From: Anaeramoeba flamelloides
Taxonomy: Eukaryota; Metamonada; Anaeramoebidae
Assembly: GCA_027625915.1 (NCBI GenBank)
Contig: JANTQA010000047.1
Span: forward strand, 4,960,001-5,024,000
Direction of reading: 5' to 3'
DNA: 64,000 nt
A program made the position numbers and the translations under genes. Below the pieces are notes generated by a model, which ran no database searches, was not told where the DNA came from, and was given only the letters and a program-made list of their open reading frames with translations. This document shows positions 11,251-22,968 of the stretch, piece by piece (positions within the stretch are counted from its first letter, which is position 1; every line of letters starts with the position of its first letter).

Positions 11251-11497
11251 AAAAAAAGAAAATTCGGAAAATGAAGTAAAAAATTTTTCCCATTTATTGT
11301 GCAAATATCGGTACAGTGAGTATATTATTTTTTTAAAAAAGGTTTGAAAGTATTTTTTTAACTTAAAATCTGATGAGAAAAAAAAAACAAAACAAACAAA
11401 AAATCTAAAACATATTAAAAGGTTTCAATAGTTAAGTTTTATTGGTTAATAGAAAGATAACTTTTTAAAATAAAAAAGGAATCTCAAATCAAGTAAT

Positions 11498-11842
11498 TTA
11501 ATCATCCTTGTGTGTAGCATTGGAATATTTTGTTACGGCCTTTGTTCCTTCAGAAACTGCATGTCTAGCAAGTTCACCAGGTAACAATAATCTTGTTGCA
11601 GATTGGACTTCCCTTGATGTGATTGTTCCTCTTTTGTTGAATCTGGCCAAGTTTGATGCTTCCATTGCAAGTCTTTCAAAGACATCCATGACAAATGAAT
11701 TCATGATCCTCATTGCTTTGTTTGAGATACCAATTTCTGGGTGGACTTGTTTTAAGACTTTGTATACATATGTTGAGTATGTTTCTACTCTTCTTTTTCT
11801 TTTTTTGGTTTCGTCTTCTTTGTTAACTGTTTTTTTAGACAT
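11498..11842 (-). CDS. H2B: histone H2B
   Basis: The 114-residue protein has no intron. A short basic tail (residues 1-18, [18 protein letters not shown]) precedes a complete H2B histone fold: [19 protein letters not shown], then [20 protein letters not shown], then [18 protein letters not shown] and the C-terminal helix [15 protein letters not shown]. It packages DNA as a dimer with H2A. The tail is shorter than in animals or plants, as in many protists. The ATG is at 11840-11842 and the stop is TAA. No H2A lies head-to-head in the 9 kb upstream, so the usual divergent pairing is absent here. Confidence 0.97.
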   Translation of the reverse strand: MSKKTVNKEDETKKRKRRVETYSTYVYKVLKQVHPEIGISNKAMRIMNSFVMDVFERLAMEASNLARFNKRGTITSREVQSATRLLLPGELARHAVSEGTKAVTKYSNATHKDD

Positions 11843-12693
11843 TATAGAATAAATTTGTTTTTTAAAATAAAAAAAATGAATTTTATTTTGATAAAATATT
11901 TTTTGAATAGAATTTAGGTTTTATAAATTTGACTAAGAATCTCAGTGGGTTTTGGTATATTGTGGTTTTTGTTATTTTCTATGGAACATCATTAGATTTT
12001 AAATCAAATTTTTTTTAAAATTATTTAATAAAAAATAATCCAATAATTTTTTGATTTTTTTTTTTTTTACTTTTATAAATTTTTTTTATCCTTTTTAAAT
12101 TGGATTGTGTGGAAGTACTTCCAAAAACAAACAGTCATATAAAAAAGTTGTTTTTTTTGTTTTTGATTTTTAATTTAAAGAGTATATTTTGGATTATTGT
12201 GATTCGAAAAATTTGACATTTTAATATTGATAGGAATTACACATCTTATTTTTGATGAGATTCAAGTTTTGTAGAACATATCAAAATGGACGCATGAATT
12301 TGTGTTGTTTGTTTTTACAATAAATTAATTCTGTTATTCAATTTATTGGTAAAAGAACATTTTTGAAAAATTTATTCATTCAAAAAGAGTTTAAAATGTT
12401 TGTTTAGATAAATACAAATAATTCGATTGAAAATTCTGTTGCCTATAATACTATTTAGTATCAATTAGTTGATCAAATCTATTATGCATTCAGATTGTAT
12501 CCATATGGTTTATTTAATAATAAAAGCAAAATTATTTTCTTTAAATTTAACAATTTATTCTTTTGATAAATCAAAGGATTATAAAATAGGCTGCAATTTT
12601 AAACTCAAATTGTTTGGTTGTTGTAATGATTATTTCTGCAATACACCTGGTGAACTAAGAATCTTAAATTAACCAAGAACTTAATCAAAGAAA

Positions 12694-12857
12694 TACTACT
12701 GGTATTTGAATTATAAATAGGAAAATATTGTCACTTCATTTTCAATTTTCTTTAACAAACAAGCTCTCAAAGAAGTAGAGCAGGGGGTAATTTAAAAAAA
12801 GAAAATTCGGAAAATGAAGTAAAAATTTTTTCCCATTTCTTATTCAAATACCAGAAT
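12694..12857. mobile_element. MITE family M7, copy 1 (TACTGGTATTTGAAT ends)
   Basis: The left arm TACTGGTATTTGAATTATAA is inverted at the right end (TTATTCAAATACCAGAATA), with matching inner words TCACTTCATTTT and AAAATGAAGTAAAAA. Length is about 164 bp, almost entirely stem. Sister copies lie at 16961-17143 and 48293-48542. Confidence 0.7.
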
Positions 12858-13545
12858 AAGTTTTTTATCCATTTTGGTTTTAATACCAGTAATTTCACAC
12901 AAAAAGTACTTTGTTTTGTAAAATAAACACAATTCATAACCTCAGAGTTGAAATAATTTAAAAGAGGATGTGTCAAGGTCCGACTTGAAATTTGATAATA
13001 TTTAACCAGAGTAATTTGTCAAATAATATACAAAAATTGATATTAAATAATAAAAATATTGGATTATTAGGAAGGATTTATTGATGAGGTGTCAGTGTAA
13101 CTGGGCCCCTGATATAAAATAAGAAGAGAAAAAAAGGAAATCAATACTGATTTAATGGTTTCTAATAAAAATTAAACCCTTTCTTCTTGGAGAAGAGTGA
13201 AAGTTTTTGCCATTAAGGGTGTGCTTAAATTATCTCAGTTAAGAGTAACTAGAAATTTAAAGAAATAATAAAGAGGGTGTCAAAAAATCTGAGACATGGT
13301 TTGTGAGGGGTCATTTCTAGGTATTAAATGTAAAATATTGGATTATTTTTAATCAAAACAGTAAAAACAATGTTTTTGAATTTTGAGGTTAGTTTTTATT
13401 TCAATTCATAAAGAATATAAATAAATAAAGTGTTGGATTTTAATCTTATAAAATATGATTATTTTGAATTTGATTTTGGTTTAGAACAAATAAAATGAGA
13501 TTGTATTTAAATAAAGTAGTAAAAAAAGTAACTTTTATGAAAAAA

Positions 13546-15190
13546 AACCTTACAAGATTTTTAATGTTGAATATTAGGAAAATTATTAAATAATTTCTTT
13601 TTATTATAATCAAATCCTTTTTTTTTAAGAATCAAGCTTTTTGGTATTATAACTATACACCACTTATTAGAATAATTGTTAATTAAATAACATTGGTTCA
13701 AAATAATATCCAATCAAACAAAAAACAAGAATAAAAATATCCAGGTCCAAAATCGAGTAAACCTCTAAAAAATCTGGATTGTTTTTCAAAAAAAGTAGAT
13801 CTACTTATTCTATCAAACAATAACTTGAGTATTCTTTAAATACCCTGTTTTAATGAACTTTCAGCGATCTAATAATAAAAATCTTTTTCAAAGAAAAGGC
13901 CACAGGAAATTTCAAGAATTATACATAATTGAATCAAGTTAAATGTAGAGTGACATTCTAAAAGATACAAAACCCTTAAAAACATAGAAAAACCCCCAAC
14001 TAAATTTTTAAAACCCATTAAAACAATATTTCCTTTATAAAATTAAGCACCATTTTTTTCTGATTAATATTTTTCGAAATCTAAGTTTATAACTAAATTC
14101 AGTTAACCACTGGGATGATTTTTTTTGAATAAAAACACTCTTAACTTTTGAATATCTAAAATATTTTTTGAAATTACTGTGCACTTTTTTATTTTTTTTT
14201 GAAAAATTGGGGTTGAGAAAATTTTGAAATCAAAGAATAAGTTATTATATTAAATTAGAATGCTTTCCCAGAGAGTTTATCTATTTTTAGTCTAACCTTT
14301 TTTAATTTTACCATTAAAAAAGAAAAAAAAAATTTGAAGACCAAATAAGTCTTTTTGTGAAAATAAAATTCTATTAATTTAGAATTTGCTTTAGTAAATG
14401 AAGTAAAACAAGATATTGTATCTAAATATATATATAATTTCAAGTGTGAATTCAATGATTTTGGCAAAAAATGTTTTCAAGAAAAAGTTAAATTGGAATT
14501 TTATTTATTTTTATTTTTTCATTTATTTTTTTTAATTGTATTAATGTCAACTATTTGATCAGTTTTCCATTTTTAGTGTTTTTTTTTGTTCATAGGGACA
14601 TATAATAAAAATTAAAATTAAATATTTTAAAAATTGATCTAACTTTTTATTTAAAATGAGATTTCTCGTTTTGTAAATTGTGAAGAAAAAAATTAGAAAA
14701 TCAAGATTAACCTGCGAACAATGCGAGTTGGTAAAATATTATTTACATTTTATTAATAACTCTTTACATGCCAAACACTTTTTCTTTAAAGCCCCATTTT
14801 CAATACCAAGTAGCAATTCGTCTGGGGATTTTGTGTGAATTATTTTTTTTCCTTATTTTCAATTTTCTTTGTTTCAGACATCTATCTAACAATGGCCTTT
14901 CTGGAGTCCGATAACTAACTCACTTGAAATCAAAATTAAACCATTTCCAGTTTTATACTACCAGATTATTTCCATTATTCGTTCTTCTTATTTTTTTTTT
15001 TTTTTTTTTTTTTTTTTCATTTTCGGTATCAGTATAAAAAAAAATGAAAAAATGAATAATTGAAATGAAATTTATCAATAAGTAATAATCTTATGTACAA
15101 TCAAATTCAATAGAATTGATAATTTGGAACTTCCACTCATTTACTTGAAAAGGGGTTTAAATAAGTATTTGATAGATACCCTGTTTTATG
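13546..15190. repeat. large diverged dispersed repeat (family R5)
   Basis: Its first 300 bp (13560-13865, including AAAGTAGATCTACTT and ACCCTGTTTTAATGAACTTT) recur at 17925-18240. The parts 13880-14050 and 14640-15190 (AAACCCATTAAAACAA, CAATCAAATTCAATA) recur at 35440-36130. ATACCCTGTTTTA appears both at about 13842 and 15176. The type of element is unknown, and no coding frame is evident. Confidence 0.55.
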
Positions 15191-16028
15191 GTTTATTTAA
15201 AATAAAGCCAAAATGTGGTTCATATGATTCATAACAATTGAGAATCAGACCTTTTATTTATTGAGATCAAGAAGAAGAAAAAATTCCAAAATTTTAAGTT
15301 TTTTTAAAATTTTCCTAATCAGATTTTTAATTGTAAGTTGGTACTAAAGTCCATACTCAACCATTTTTTGGTAAAATTTCATTTCTTTCATAACCTTTAA
15401 GTCGGAGCTAGATAATAATTGTCTTAGAAGAAAAATTTTTGTGTTTTGGAAAATACTACCTGGTACAATTCGTAATTCGATCATGTAAAAATTTCAAATT
15501 CACAAATTTTTTGAAATGTATTAGTACTTCAGCATATACTGGGATAAAGATTCTAATCCATTGACATTTTAACCCTTGAAACACACACGATGGCTTTATT
15601 TTGATAACCCACTGTGAACTATCTTGTTGCTAATTACCCGATTCATAAAATATTTCTTTAGTTATAGAAAGAATTTGATTTTAAATTTCCTTGATATTAA
15701 CAGTTAATAATCATGCCAGGATTTATTATAACGTTCTGGAATTTTTTTTTTCAATACTAAAGTTCTTTCTTTTTTTATAGTTAATAATGTTTACATTTCT
15801 TCAATTTTAAAAAGATATTTTCCTCTCAGTGTAAAATATATTTAATTTAATTTGTGGTTATTTAATAAACCTTGGTATTTCACAGAGTGGGTCTAGTAAC
15901 ATTATTGATATATAAAAACAATTCTTAGAAAAAAGAAAAAAAAAAAAAGGAAAAGAAAAAATCTTTGAGATACAAAAAAACCCCAGGATCGACACCCCAT
16001 AACTAAAATAATAGTTTTCAAAAATGTA

Positions 16029-16050
16029 CTCCGTTGCAAGTTAAACGGAG
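16029..16050. repeat. GC-rich stem-loop
   Basis: CTCCGTT (16029-16035) pairs perfectly with AACGGAG (16044-16050) around an 8-nt loop GCAAGTTA. This stands out in AT-rich DNA. No promoter or RNA family was recognised, so a structured RNA is only a possibility. Confidence 0.4.
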
Positions 16051-16960
16051 ATAAAAAGCTTCTCTTTGGTATTTTTTTCTCTTAAAGTTCTCATTTTACT
16101 TTATTAATTTTATAATAGCCAGATTGGAAGTAACATGTTGATTTGTTTTTAATTTTTATTCTACACTCATTAAAATTACAAAAATTTTTTATTCAATTTA
16201 AGAAAATTAATTGTTACAAAAATTACTCTACCTTAAAAATAATTTTTTTTGTCCCTTATTAGATCAACAAGATAATTCGATGAAAAACGTAAACCCTACT
16301 AAATACCGGGTTGCATCTTGTCATTCAATTTTAAATTTCAGATTTGGGGAAAAAATAACAAAAAAAAATAACAATTGTCGTATCTAGTATGAAAAAATAA
16401 AATAAAAAATTCCAAGTTAGACAAAAAAATTACTTCAATTATCATTTCATACCGTTAAAAGAGTTCATTCACAATATAACCAATATCCCAGTTCTTAACA
16501 ATCTTGAAGCTATTGTATTTATTTTTCTAAACATCACTACTAATTTTTTTCAGGCTTCTCGCCAAGAAAAAAAGTCCTACACGAGGTAAAAAATTTTAAC
16601 TCGATATGGCAATCAATTTTCCAAAAAGTCAACTTTAGGTTATTTTTTTTGAAGAGATAATAACTAATAGTTGTGACAACACTCTACCCATATAAAAAAA
16701 CCCAAAAAAGAAAAAAAAAAAAAAAAAATCACTGATACTAAATATTAAAAGTAACTATCAAGTGTCGTAGAGTAACGCTGGGGGGTTCTTAGAGGGCCTA
16801 GCTTTTCTTGTCTCTTTTCTGTTTCATCTGTAATACCCATTGATTTTCTTTAGGTTTTTTTTAATTTTTAAAATAAACCGAAAAATCCAGAAAAACAAAC
16901 TGCAGAGGGCCGTGGAGGGCCCATCTTTTCCAGAATTTAAGAAAGAATTTTGAAAAATAG

Positions 16961-17143
16961 ATACTGGTATTTGAATTCTAAATGGGAAAGAATTTTCACT
17001 TCCTTTTCCATATTTTTTTTTTATAAATAAAGTTCTCAAAGAGATTAGGTTACAATTTAAGGTTCTTGATCTATGTTCTCTTAAAAAAGAGAAATTAAAA
17101 ATGAAGTGAAAAAAAATCCCATTTATTATTGAAATACCAGTAT
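16961..17143. mobile_element. MITE family M7, copy 2, nested in element P
   Basis: ATACTGGTATTTGAATTCTA at the left and GAAATACCAGTAT at the right are inverted. Inner stems TTTTCACTTCCTTTTC and AATGAAGTGAAAA also match. The 183-bp insertion splits a palindromic module of element P. Confidence 0.75.
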
Positions 17144-17301
17144 GATTTTCCCCAATTCTTTTTAATACTTGAAAAACAAAGGTCTAAGCTTTCTTGAGGT
17201 TTTCTGTTATATCTGTTAAGCGTTCAAGTGTTTTTTGAGGTTTTCTATTTTATATGTACAATCAATTGAAATTCTTTTGTTATTTTTGGGGTTTCTATTT
17301 T

Positions 17302-17411
17302 ATTTGTGTAGTGTTCTAGGTTTTTTTGGGGTTTTCTATTTTATTTAGAAAATCTATTGATTTTCTAAATAAAATAGAAAACCCCAAAAAAACCTAGAAC
17401 ACTTCACAAAT
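17302..17411. repeat. near-perfect 53-bp-arm palindrome
   Basis: Arms 17302-17354 and 17359-17411 are inverse complements with a single mismatch by eye, around a 4-nt centre TATT. The arms contain GTGTTCTAGGTTTTTTTGGG and GTTTTCTATTTTATTTAG. Confidence 0.9.
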
Positions 17412-17924
17412 ACACAGAAAACCCATGGAAACCTAACTAAAAGTTTCCTAGGTTTTCCATAGTTCAAAATAATTGAGTAAAATCTTTGATTTTACCATAT
17501 TCTTTTAAATCCAAAGACAATTTTCCAGAATTCAACAAAAAATATTTTTTCCAATTGAAAACAACAAATAATTCTTTAATATTCCAAATAATTGATTCCA
17601 TATTTGAAAGACATACGTCAGAGCTAAAATACTTTTAAAATATAATAAAATGACCTCTTAGCTATGAAGAAAAAAGTTTTCATATTTATCACAATTAAAT
17701 TGGAAAAAAATATTTATGAAGGGAACCTGGGAAAATTGGTTTTTCCAACTTAAATTATAAAATATCCATAAAAATGTTTTTTGATCAAACATCTTTTGTT
17801 AACCAATAACACTTATTTAATTGAAGTTATTAAAAAGGGTAAAATTAGACAAATAATTAAATTTTTTTTTGAAAAAATTTATTCGTTATCCTACTGTAAA
17901 AAAATACCGGACTAGAAAAAAATC

Positions 17925-18240
17925 CCAGACATCGTTTTTAATTGTGAGTATTAGTAAAATTGTTACGTAATTTCTTTTTATTTACGATCAAATCCTTTTT
18001 TTTTAACAATCAAAATTTTAAAATTATAACTTACTCTCATATTAGAATGATGATTAATGATATTACACCATTTCAAATTGTCATTCAACCAATCAAAAAA
18101 CAAGAATAAAAATTGTCATTTTCCAAACTCTAGGAAACCTCTATAAAACTCTTTTGTTTTTTCTAAAAAAGTAGATCTACTTTTGTTTTCAAACAATAAC
18201 TAAAGTATTCTATAAACACCCTGTTTAATGAACTTTAGGT
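17925..18240. repeat. partial copy of family R5
   Basis: Matches 13560-13865 in the same orientation, with shared words ATTTCTTTTTATT, ATCAAATCC, AAAAGTAGATCTACTTTTG and ACACCCTGTTTAATGAACTT. It is diverged but continuous. Confidence 0.6.
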
Positions 18241-20982
18241 ATATTTATTACTCGGATCATAAAAAATTTGGATATTTATAAAAAGGAATTGATTACAAAT
18301 ATTTGCAATTATTACACAATTTTCTGAATATTCACTATTAAAAATCTTAACAGGGATTTTTTTCATGTCAGGTATTTTTTTCACTACCATATCCCAAATA
18401 AACTATCACCTTTCCTGTCACTTAATGGCTTCCCAAAAAAGTATCATAGTTCACATAAATTTCATTTTTGAACAATTATTAAACCACTACTAAAATTCAT
18501 ACTAGGTTCAATGATCGATTTGCTAAGAACTATTTTAACATGGCCTTTCACTCCAATACAAGAAAATCTTTTTTCATTTTTCCCTGTTTGTAAACAATTA
18601 ATAAGTAGAAAAAGAAGTTTATTGAGAACTTAACAATTCTAACTTATCAAATATTTGAGAATATTTCCACAAAAAATGACTGGCACTGGTGACTGCACCC
18701 TTCTTATCATTCTTAAATGGAATCTGAAATTTGGAAAACAATTATTACTGCCATTTCGTCAGGAAAATATTAAAGAGCTGAAAAAAATATTTTAATCAAT
18801 TCACCCCTTTTTGATTTCAGAACAAAATTTCAATGTTTTTGAGAAGTGGAATTAAATATTAAGTCTGAGTTTCTGAGAAACATCAAATTTCTCCTACAAT
18901 CCTCGCATTGGAATAAATGAGATCTAAAAGTTTCAAATTATGGGATTTATCACTCATCATAAGAAGTTCTTTGTGAAAACGAAATTTTATTGAAAATTCA
19001 ACAAAAAAAGATTTAAAATTGAAAGATATACAACCAACCAAGAACATCCGTGTTTGGTTCTTGTTCAATTGAATTTCTGAAATGGATTTACAAAATATTT
19101 TTTTTTTAAATATTAAAAATTTCATTAAAAAGTTGATTGAAAATTTGTTCTATATATTTTTCAATTTGGCAGTTTTAAGGTCTGGGTCTTTTAGGAGGAA
19201 TATTAAAAATTGGGCAATATGCTTTTAAAGTGAATTTTTTTTTTTAAAATAATGTTAATTCCCAATCATTCAAACATTCTCAAATAATTCGAAACAAGCG
19301 AATAGTCGAAGATCGATAAAAAGAACTCGAAATTTTTTACAATTTTTTATTTTCAATTGATTTATCAGACTTTTGTAAGAAATTAGAATTTTGTTTTTCA
19401 AACAAAGCTCTTGTTTTAAAGATAAATATTCCATTCGCCTTGTACTTGGTGAAATCTGAAAATTATTATTTGCAAGAAAAAACAAATAATTCAATCTCAA
19501 AAACAGGAAACTTTAATCTTTAAATAATTTTTTCAATCCAAAAATAGGATTTCACAATATCTGATCAATTTTTTTAGAATATTATGAATGAAAATTATTC
19601 ACTTAAAAAAAAAACCTTGATCCAAATCAAAGGACGAAAGTGTCAAAAATAGGAATACAAATTTTAGACATACATTGAACTTGAACTTTTAACATTAACT
19701 TTTTTTTCTAATCAAGATAATTTTTTTGAAGATACGTTTTGATGCAAATTTATTGCAAATGTAGTCAAAATTGTCAAAAATTTTAAAACAAGTCTAAAAA
19801 ATCGAACTTTTTTGCAAAAAATTTTTCTAAAAGTTGATGAACAATTAAAAAGGATTAAGCTTTTAAACTTGAAACAGAAAACCTGTTAATTATTATCAAA
19901 AATTAGCTGTTCTTAATTTTCTTTTCACAAAAAATATTTTGTCAAAAATTGTCATACCATTTTCTATTAAAAATCTTCAGTACCCGTTTGAAAAAACGCA
20001 TTTGTGGATTTCTTTCAGCTATTTTCGAACTTGTTGAGAATTTCTGAAAATTTAGAAAAATAGACTCCCAACATAAAATTTAGTCTTGTTTAAAACAAAC
20101 ATTGTGATTTAAAAGATATTTTAAGTTCCAAATTTTTTCTATCCTATAGTTTATTGCTCGTTTTGGTAGTAAGGTTTTCTATTTAGTTTAATTTGTTAAT
20201 TTTTTAGAAGAAACTTAATTTTAATTTTCTTTAAATGTTTTCAAATTTGTAAAAATCTTAAACACTGATTCTAAAACACACTCTATCTGATAAACAAATT
20301 TGTCTACCAATGGGTTAGAGTGTGTTAATTTTTGTCAAAGCAAATGAGTTGGAAAATGGTGAAAAAAAAAATGAAAAATAAATTATCTGAAAATTCTAAC
20401 CTAAAATTAACAGAACTATTTTTTTGGAAAAAAATTAATTCGACAGTCATCTCTTTTAGAAAAAAAATCACTTTAACAAATTACAGTGGAAAGAAGAATG
20501 TTTCGACAAAATTCTACCACAAGAACTATCCTTCAACTCAAAATTTTCAATATTGATAACAACATTTTTCAGTTTATCGAGTTTGCTTGGAGTGAGTGCA
20601 CCCAAGGCAATAAAAATTGGAATTACTAGCAATTCTTTGTGATCTTTGAGAGTATAAAATAATTTGAAGGAAATAAAAAAAATACATTTTTTTATTCTTT
20701 TGCAAAAGAGCGAAAAAGTTTCTCAAAAAAAAACTTCAAAAAAAACAAAAACCAAAACATCAAAAAACAAACACTTCTGATAAACTTTTAAGATTAGTCA
20801 AGTCGATTTAACTGTATAAAAAAAAATTATTTTTTTCTTTTTATCTTTTCATTAGTAAAAGGAAAGAAATATACAGGACATTCTTCGGTTTTCAAACAAA
20901 CTCATATCACTTAAAACAGAAAAAAATAGTCAAGAGTTCACTGTTTGACAAAGACACCAACATTTCTTTTAAAGTACAAATT

Positions 20983-22968
20983 ATGGAAACAATTCTCGAC
21001 AACTATCATCAACTTTACAATAATGACGAAATGTGTAACGTGGAATTTATTATTGGAAAAAACCAAGATATGGTCAAAGGACACAAATTGATTTTCGCAG
21101 TCACCTCCCCTTTTTGGAAAAATATCTTTTTTGGGCCCAATTGGAAACAATCTGAAACCCAAATATCAAAAGTAACAATCACGGACATTGAATTAGAAAC
21201 ATTCCAAATCATCAAAAAATCTATTTATTTACAGGATTTTACAATTACAAATAATTTTTGCTTTTCAATTTTGTATGTTGCAAAAAAATTTCAGCTGATG
21301 GGTCTCCAAACACAATGTATCAATTATATTAAAGATCAACTGAGCTGCAAGAATTGTTTCCGTTATTTGCAAAAATGCTTACAGCTGTTTGATCATCATC
21401 AATTGTGCCAACACATTTTGCAATTTATAACAAACAATTACCCCAAGATCATCCAGAGTGTTTGCTGTTTTAATGACGTGCATGAAGACATTTTGATAAT
21501 ATTGCTCAACTCAAAACTGACCAAATCAGACCCAACTCTAATCAATCGCTTTCTTGAAAGAGGGATATACATATGTCAAAAGCACTGTACCGAAGTCAAT
21601 TTTGTGAATATCCTCAATTCGAACAAAAAAATTTTCGATAGCTATATTGGATTGTTTCCGAATTTTTTGGGTTTTATTCATGATCATTTTCAGAAACACT
21701 TTCTCTTGAATAACAATTTGGTCCATTGTATCGAGCAGTTTTCCCAAAAAAATTCTGAGGAGGGCGAAGAATTGAAAGGGACAAAACAAAAGAAGACAAT
21801 TAAAAAAAGCAAAAAAAAAAGAAAAACAAAAGCGATCAAAATTAAAAAAATTATTCAGTTAATAAAAAAGGATAAAGAAAAGAGTAACCACAATCAGTTT
21901 ATTATTGAAAATGGGAAAGAAAACCAATACGAAAAAGAAAAAGAAATAGAAAAAGAAAACTGGAAAGAAAAAGAAAAAGAGATAGAAAAAGAGAAAAAAG
22001 AGAAAGAAAAAAAGGGAGAAAAAGAGCAATTATATGTTGTAAAATGTCAAAAAAATAATGGGGGCCTGTTAGAAAATGGTTCTAATTACAAGATCTGTAA
22101 TAACCAAAGAAACAGTTTGATGGAGTACACAAAGCTGATCCCATCTGCTACAAAATGTCCGAGTGTATTTGACAAAATGCAATTATTTGAATTGGAAAAG
22201 GATTTGAATAGGCTGAATTTACCCGTTCGTGAACGGAAAACACTGACGACAAACAAACAAGAAGATCGAAAAAAAATCTTGCTAATGACAACTGACGACA
22301 ATAAATTGCACCATGTGGATATAATTAAATCCATCAAATTTGAGAGTAATGTTGAGGTATCCATTCTAAACGTCTCGAACGATAACCCGTCCTTTTTATC
22401 ATTACGGCAATATGACAGCATCTTTTTGTATTGCTCAATTGACGTGTTCCAAGATCCAGTTGAGATCGGGAACACACTGGCAAACTATGTGGAAGACGGC
22501 GGGGGGCTAGTTGTATGCAGCTACCGGTCACTGATCTTAAACTCTTCCAAATACAAGAAGGCAGAATTGAAAGGAAGGATTGTGGATCAGAATTTCCTGC
22601 CAATAACGAAGGGGGTCTTGCAAAAAGAAGTGCGTGGATACTTGGGCAAGATCTTTGATCACAACCACCCACTCGTCCTCAATGTTAAAGATTTTAATGG
22701 GGGATCCTTGTCTTATCGGATTAATTGCCAACTGAACTCAAATGGAGAAGCTTCCCAATTACAAGAAATTGCTAAATGGAACGACGGTAACCCGTTGATC
22801 GCCTTTAAACGCCTGAAGCCGCACTACGGAACAGTTGTAGTTCTCAATATATGGCCAGTTTCAGGCGAAGTCGGACAAAAAAATAAGGCACGATATGCCT
22901 TTTGGCTACCGTCAACAGATGGGAATAGGATTATTTCAAATTCTATTAAATTTACCAGTGGAATTTAA
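20983..22968 (+). CDS. BTB/BACK protein with C-terminal amidotransferase-like domain
   Basis: This is a 661-residue single-exon gene. Residues about 16-120 form a BTB/POZ domain (CNVEFIIG, VKGHKLIFAVTSPFWKNIF, then YVAKKFQLMGLQTQCINYI). A BACK-like helical stretch follows to about 200. Residues 260-350 are an extreme Lys/Glu linker. Residues about 425-660 form a separate domain: KKILLMTT, a D-S-I-F-L-Y strand, YVEDGGGLVVCSYRSLI at about 500-516, then GNPLIAFKRLKPHYGTVVVLN. This resembles class I glutamine amidotransferase/ThuA-like Rossmann domains, though no catalytic triad can be assigned. BTB domains usually dimerise and recruit Cullin-3, and the C-terminal domain may bind the target. The last third is visibly richer in G and C than the rest. 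The start ATG agrees with the BTB border. Confidence 0.85.
   Translation: METILDNYHQLYNNDEMCNVEFIIGKNQDMVKGHKLIFAVTSPFWKNIFFGPNWKQSETQISKVTITDIELETFQIIKKSIYLQDFTITNNFCFSILYVAKKFQLMGLQTQCINYIKDQLSCKNCFRYLQKCLQLFDHHQLCQHILQFITNNYPKIIQSVCCFNDVHEDILIILLNSKLTKSDPTLINRFLERGIYICQKHCTEVNFVNILNSNKKIFDSYIGLFPNFLGFIHDHFQKHFLLNNNLVHCIEQFSQKNSEEGEELKGTKQKKTIKKSKKKRKTKAIKIKKIIQLIKKDKEKSNHNQFIIENGKENQYEKEKEIEKENWKEKEKEIEKEKKEKEKKGEKEQLYVVKCQKNNGGLLENGSNYKICNNQRNSLMEYTKLIPSATKCPSVFDKMQLFELEKDLNRLNLPVRERKTLTTNKQEDRKKILLMTTDDNKLHHVDIIKSIKFESNVEVSILNVSNDNPSFLSLRQYDSIFLYCSIDVFQDPVEIGNTLANYVEDGGGLVVCSYRSLILNSSKYKKAELKGRIVDQNFLPITKGVLQKEVRGYLGKIFDHNHPLVLNVKDFNGGSLSYRINCQLNSNGEASQLQEIAKWNDGNPLIAFKRLKPHYGTVVVLNIWPVSGEVGQKNKARYAFWLPSTDGNRIISNSIKFTSGI

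Larger units (their letters stand above)
4800..11497. other. 6.7-kb intergenic region, transposon graveyard
   Basis: There is no host gene between CZIB and histone H2B, which are transcribed in the same direction. The region is filled by two palindromic-element clusters (5281-5540, 5941-6460), a decayed minus-strand LINE (about 5700-7600), a TIR element carrying a nested MITE (8086-9199), a TIR pair at 9892-10437, and a dispersed repeat at 11070-11250. The open frames at 7059-7265 and 9738-9965 are explained by the LINE and by a TIR element. Confidence 0.6.
16755..17560. repeat. palindromic composite element P, locus 2
   Basis: It begins with decamer words TCAAGTGTCGTAGAGTAACG and continues with GGCCTAGC. 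Next comes an AAATAAACCGAAAAATCC module and the left half of the CCAGAATTT...hairpin, which is interrupted by an M7 MITE (16961-17143). It then carries several GAGGTTTTCTATTTTAT units, the 53-bp-arm hairpin at 17302-17411, and a final CAGAATTCAA module. It is one of the longest copies of the family. Confidence 0.75.
11843..20982. other. 9.1-kb intergenic region, repeats only
   Basis: No gene could be supported between the divergently transcribed H2B and BTB genes. It holds two M7 MITEs, a large diverged repeat (13546-15190) and its partial copy (17925-18240), and palindromic element P locus 2 (16755-17560). It also holds a small GC-rich hairpin (16029-16050) and a splice-site-flanked 32-nt block (16554-16585). 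Open frames at 14255, 16824, 18883, 19270 and 20332 lack any family signature. Confidence 0.55.

Noticed and set aside
11508-11852. 114-codon plus-strand frame
   Set aside because: Antisense of histone H2B, no family features of its own.
22086-22731. Long minus-strand open frames (129, 112, 64 codons) opposite the BTB gene
   Set aside because: They are antisense shadows of the GC-richer C-terminal domain. The plus frame has clear domains and is open throughout.
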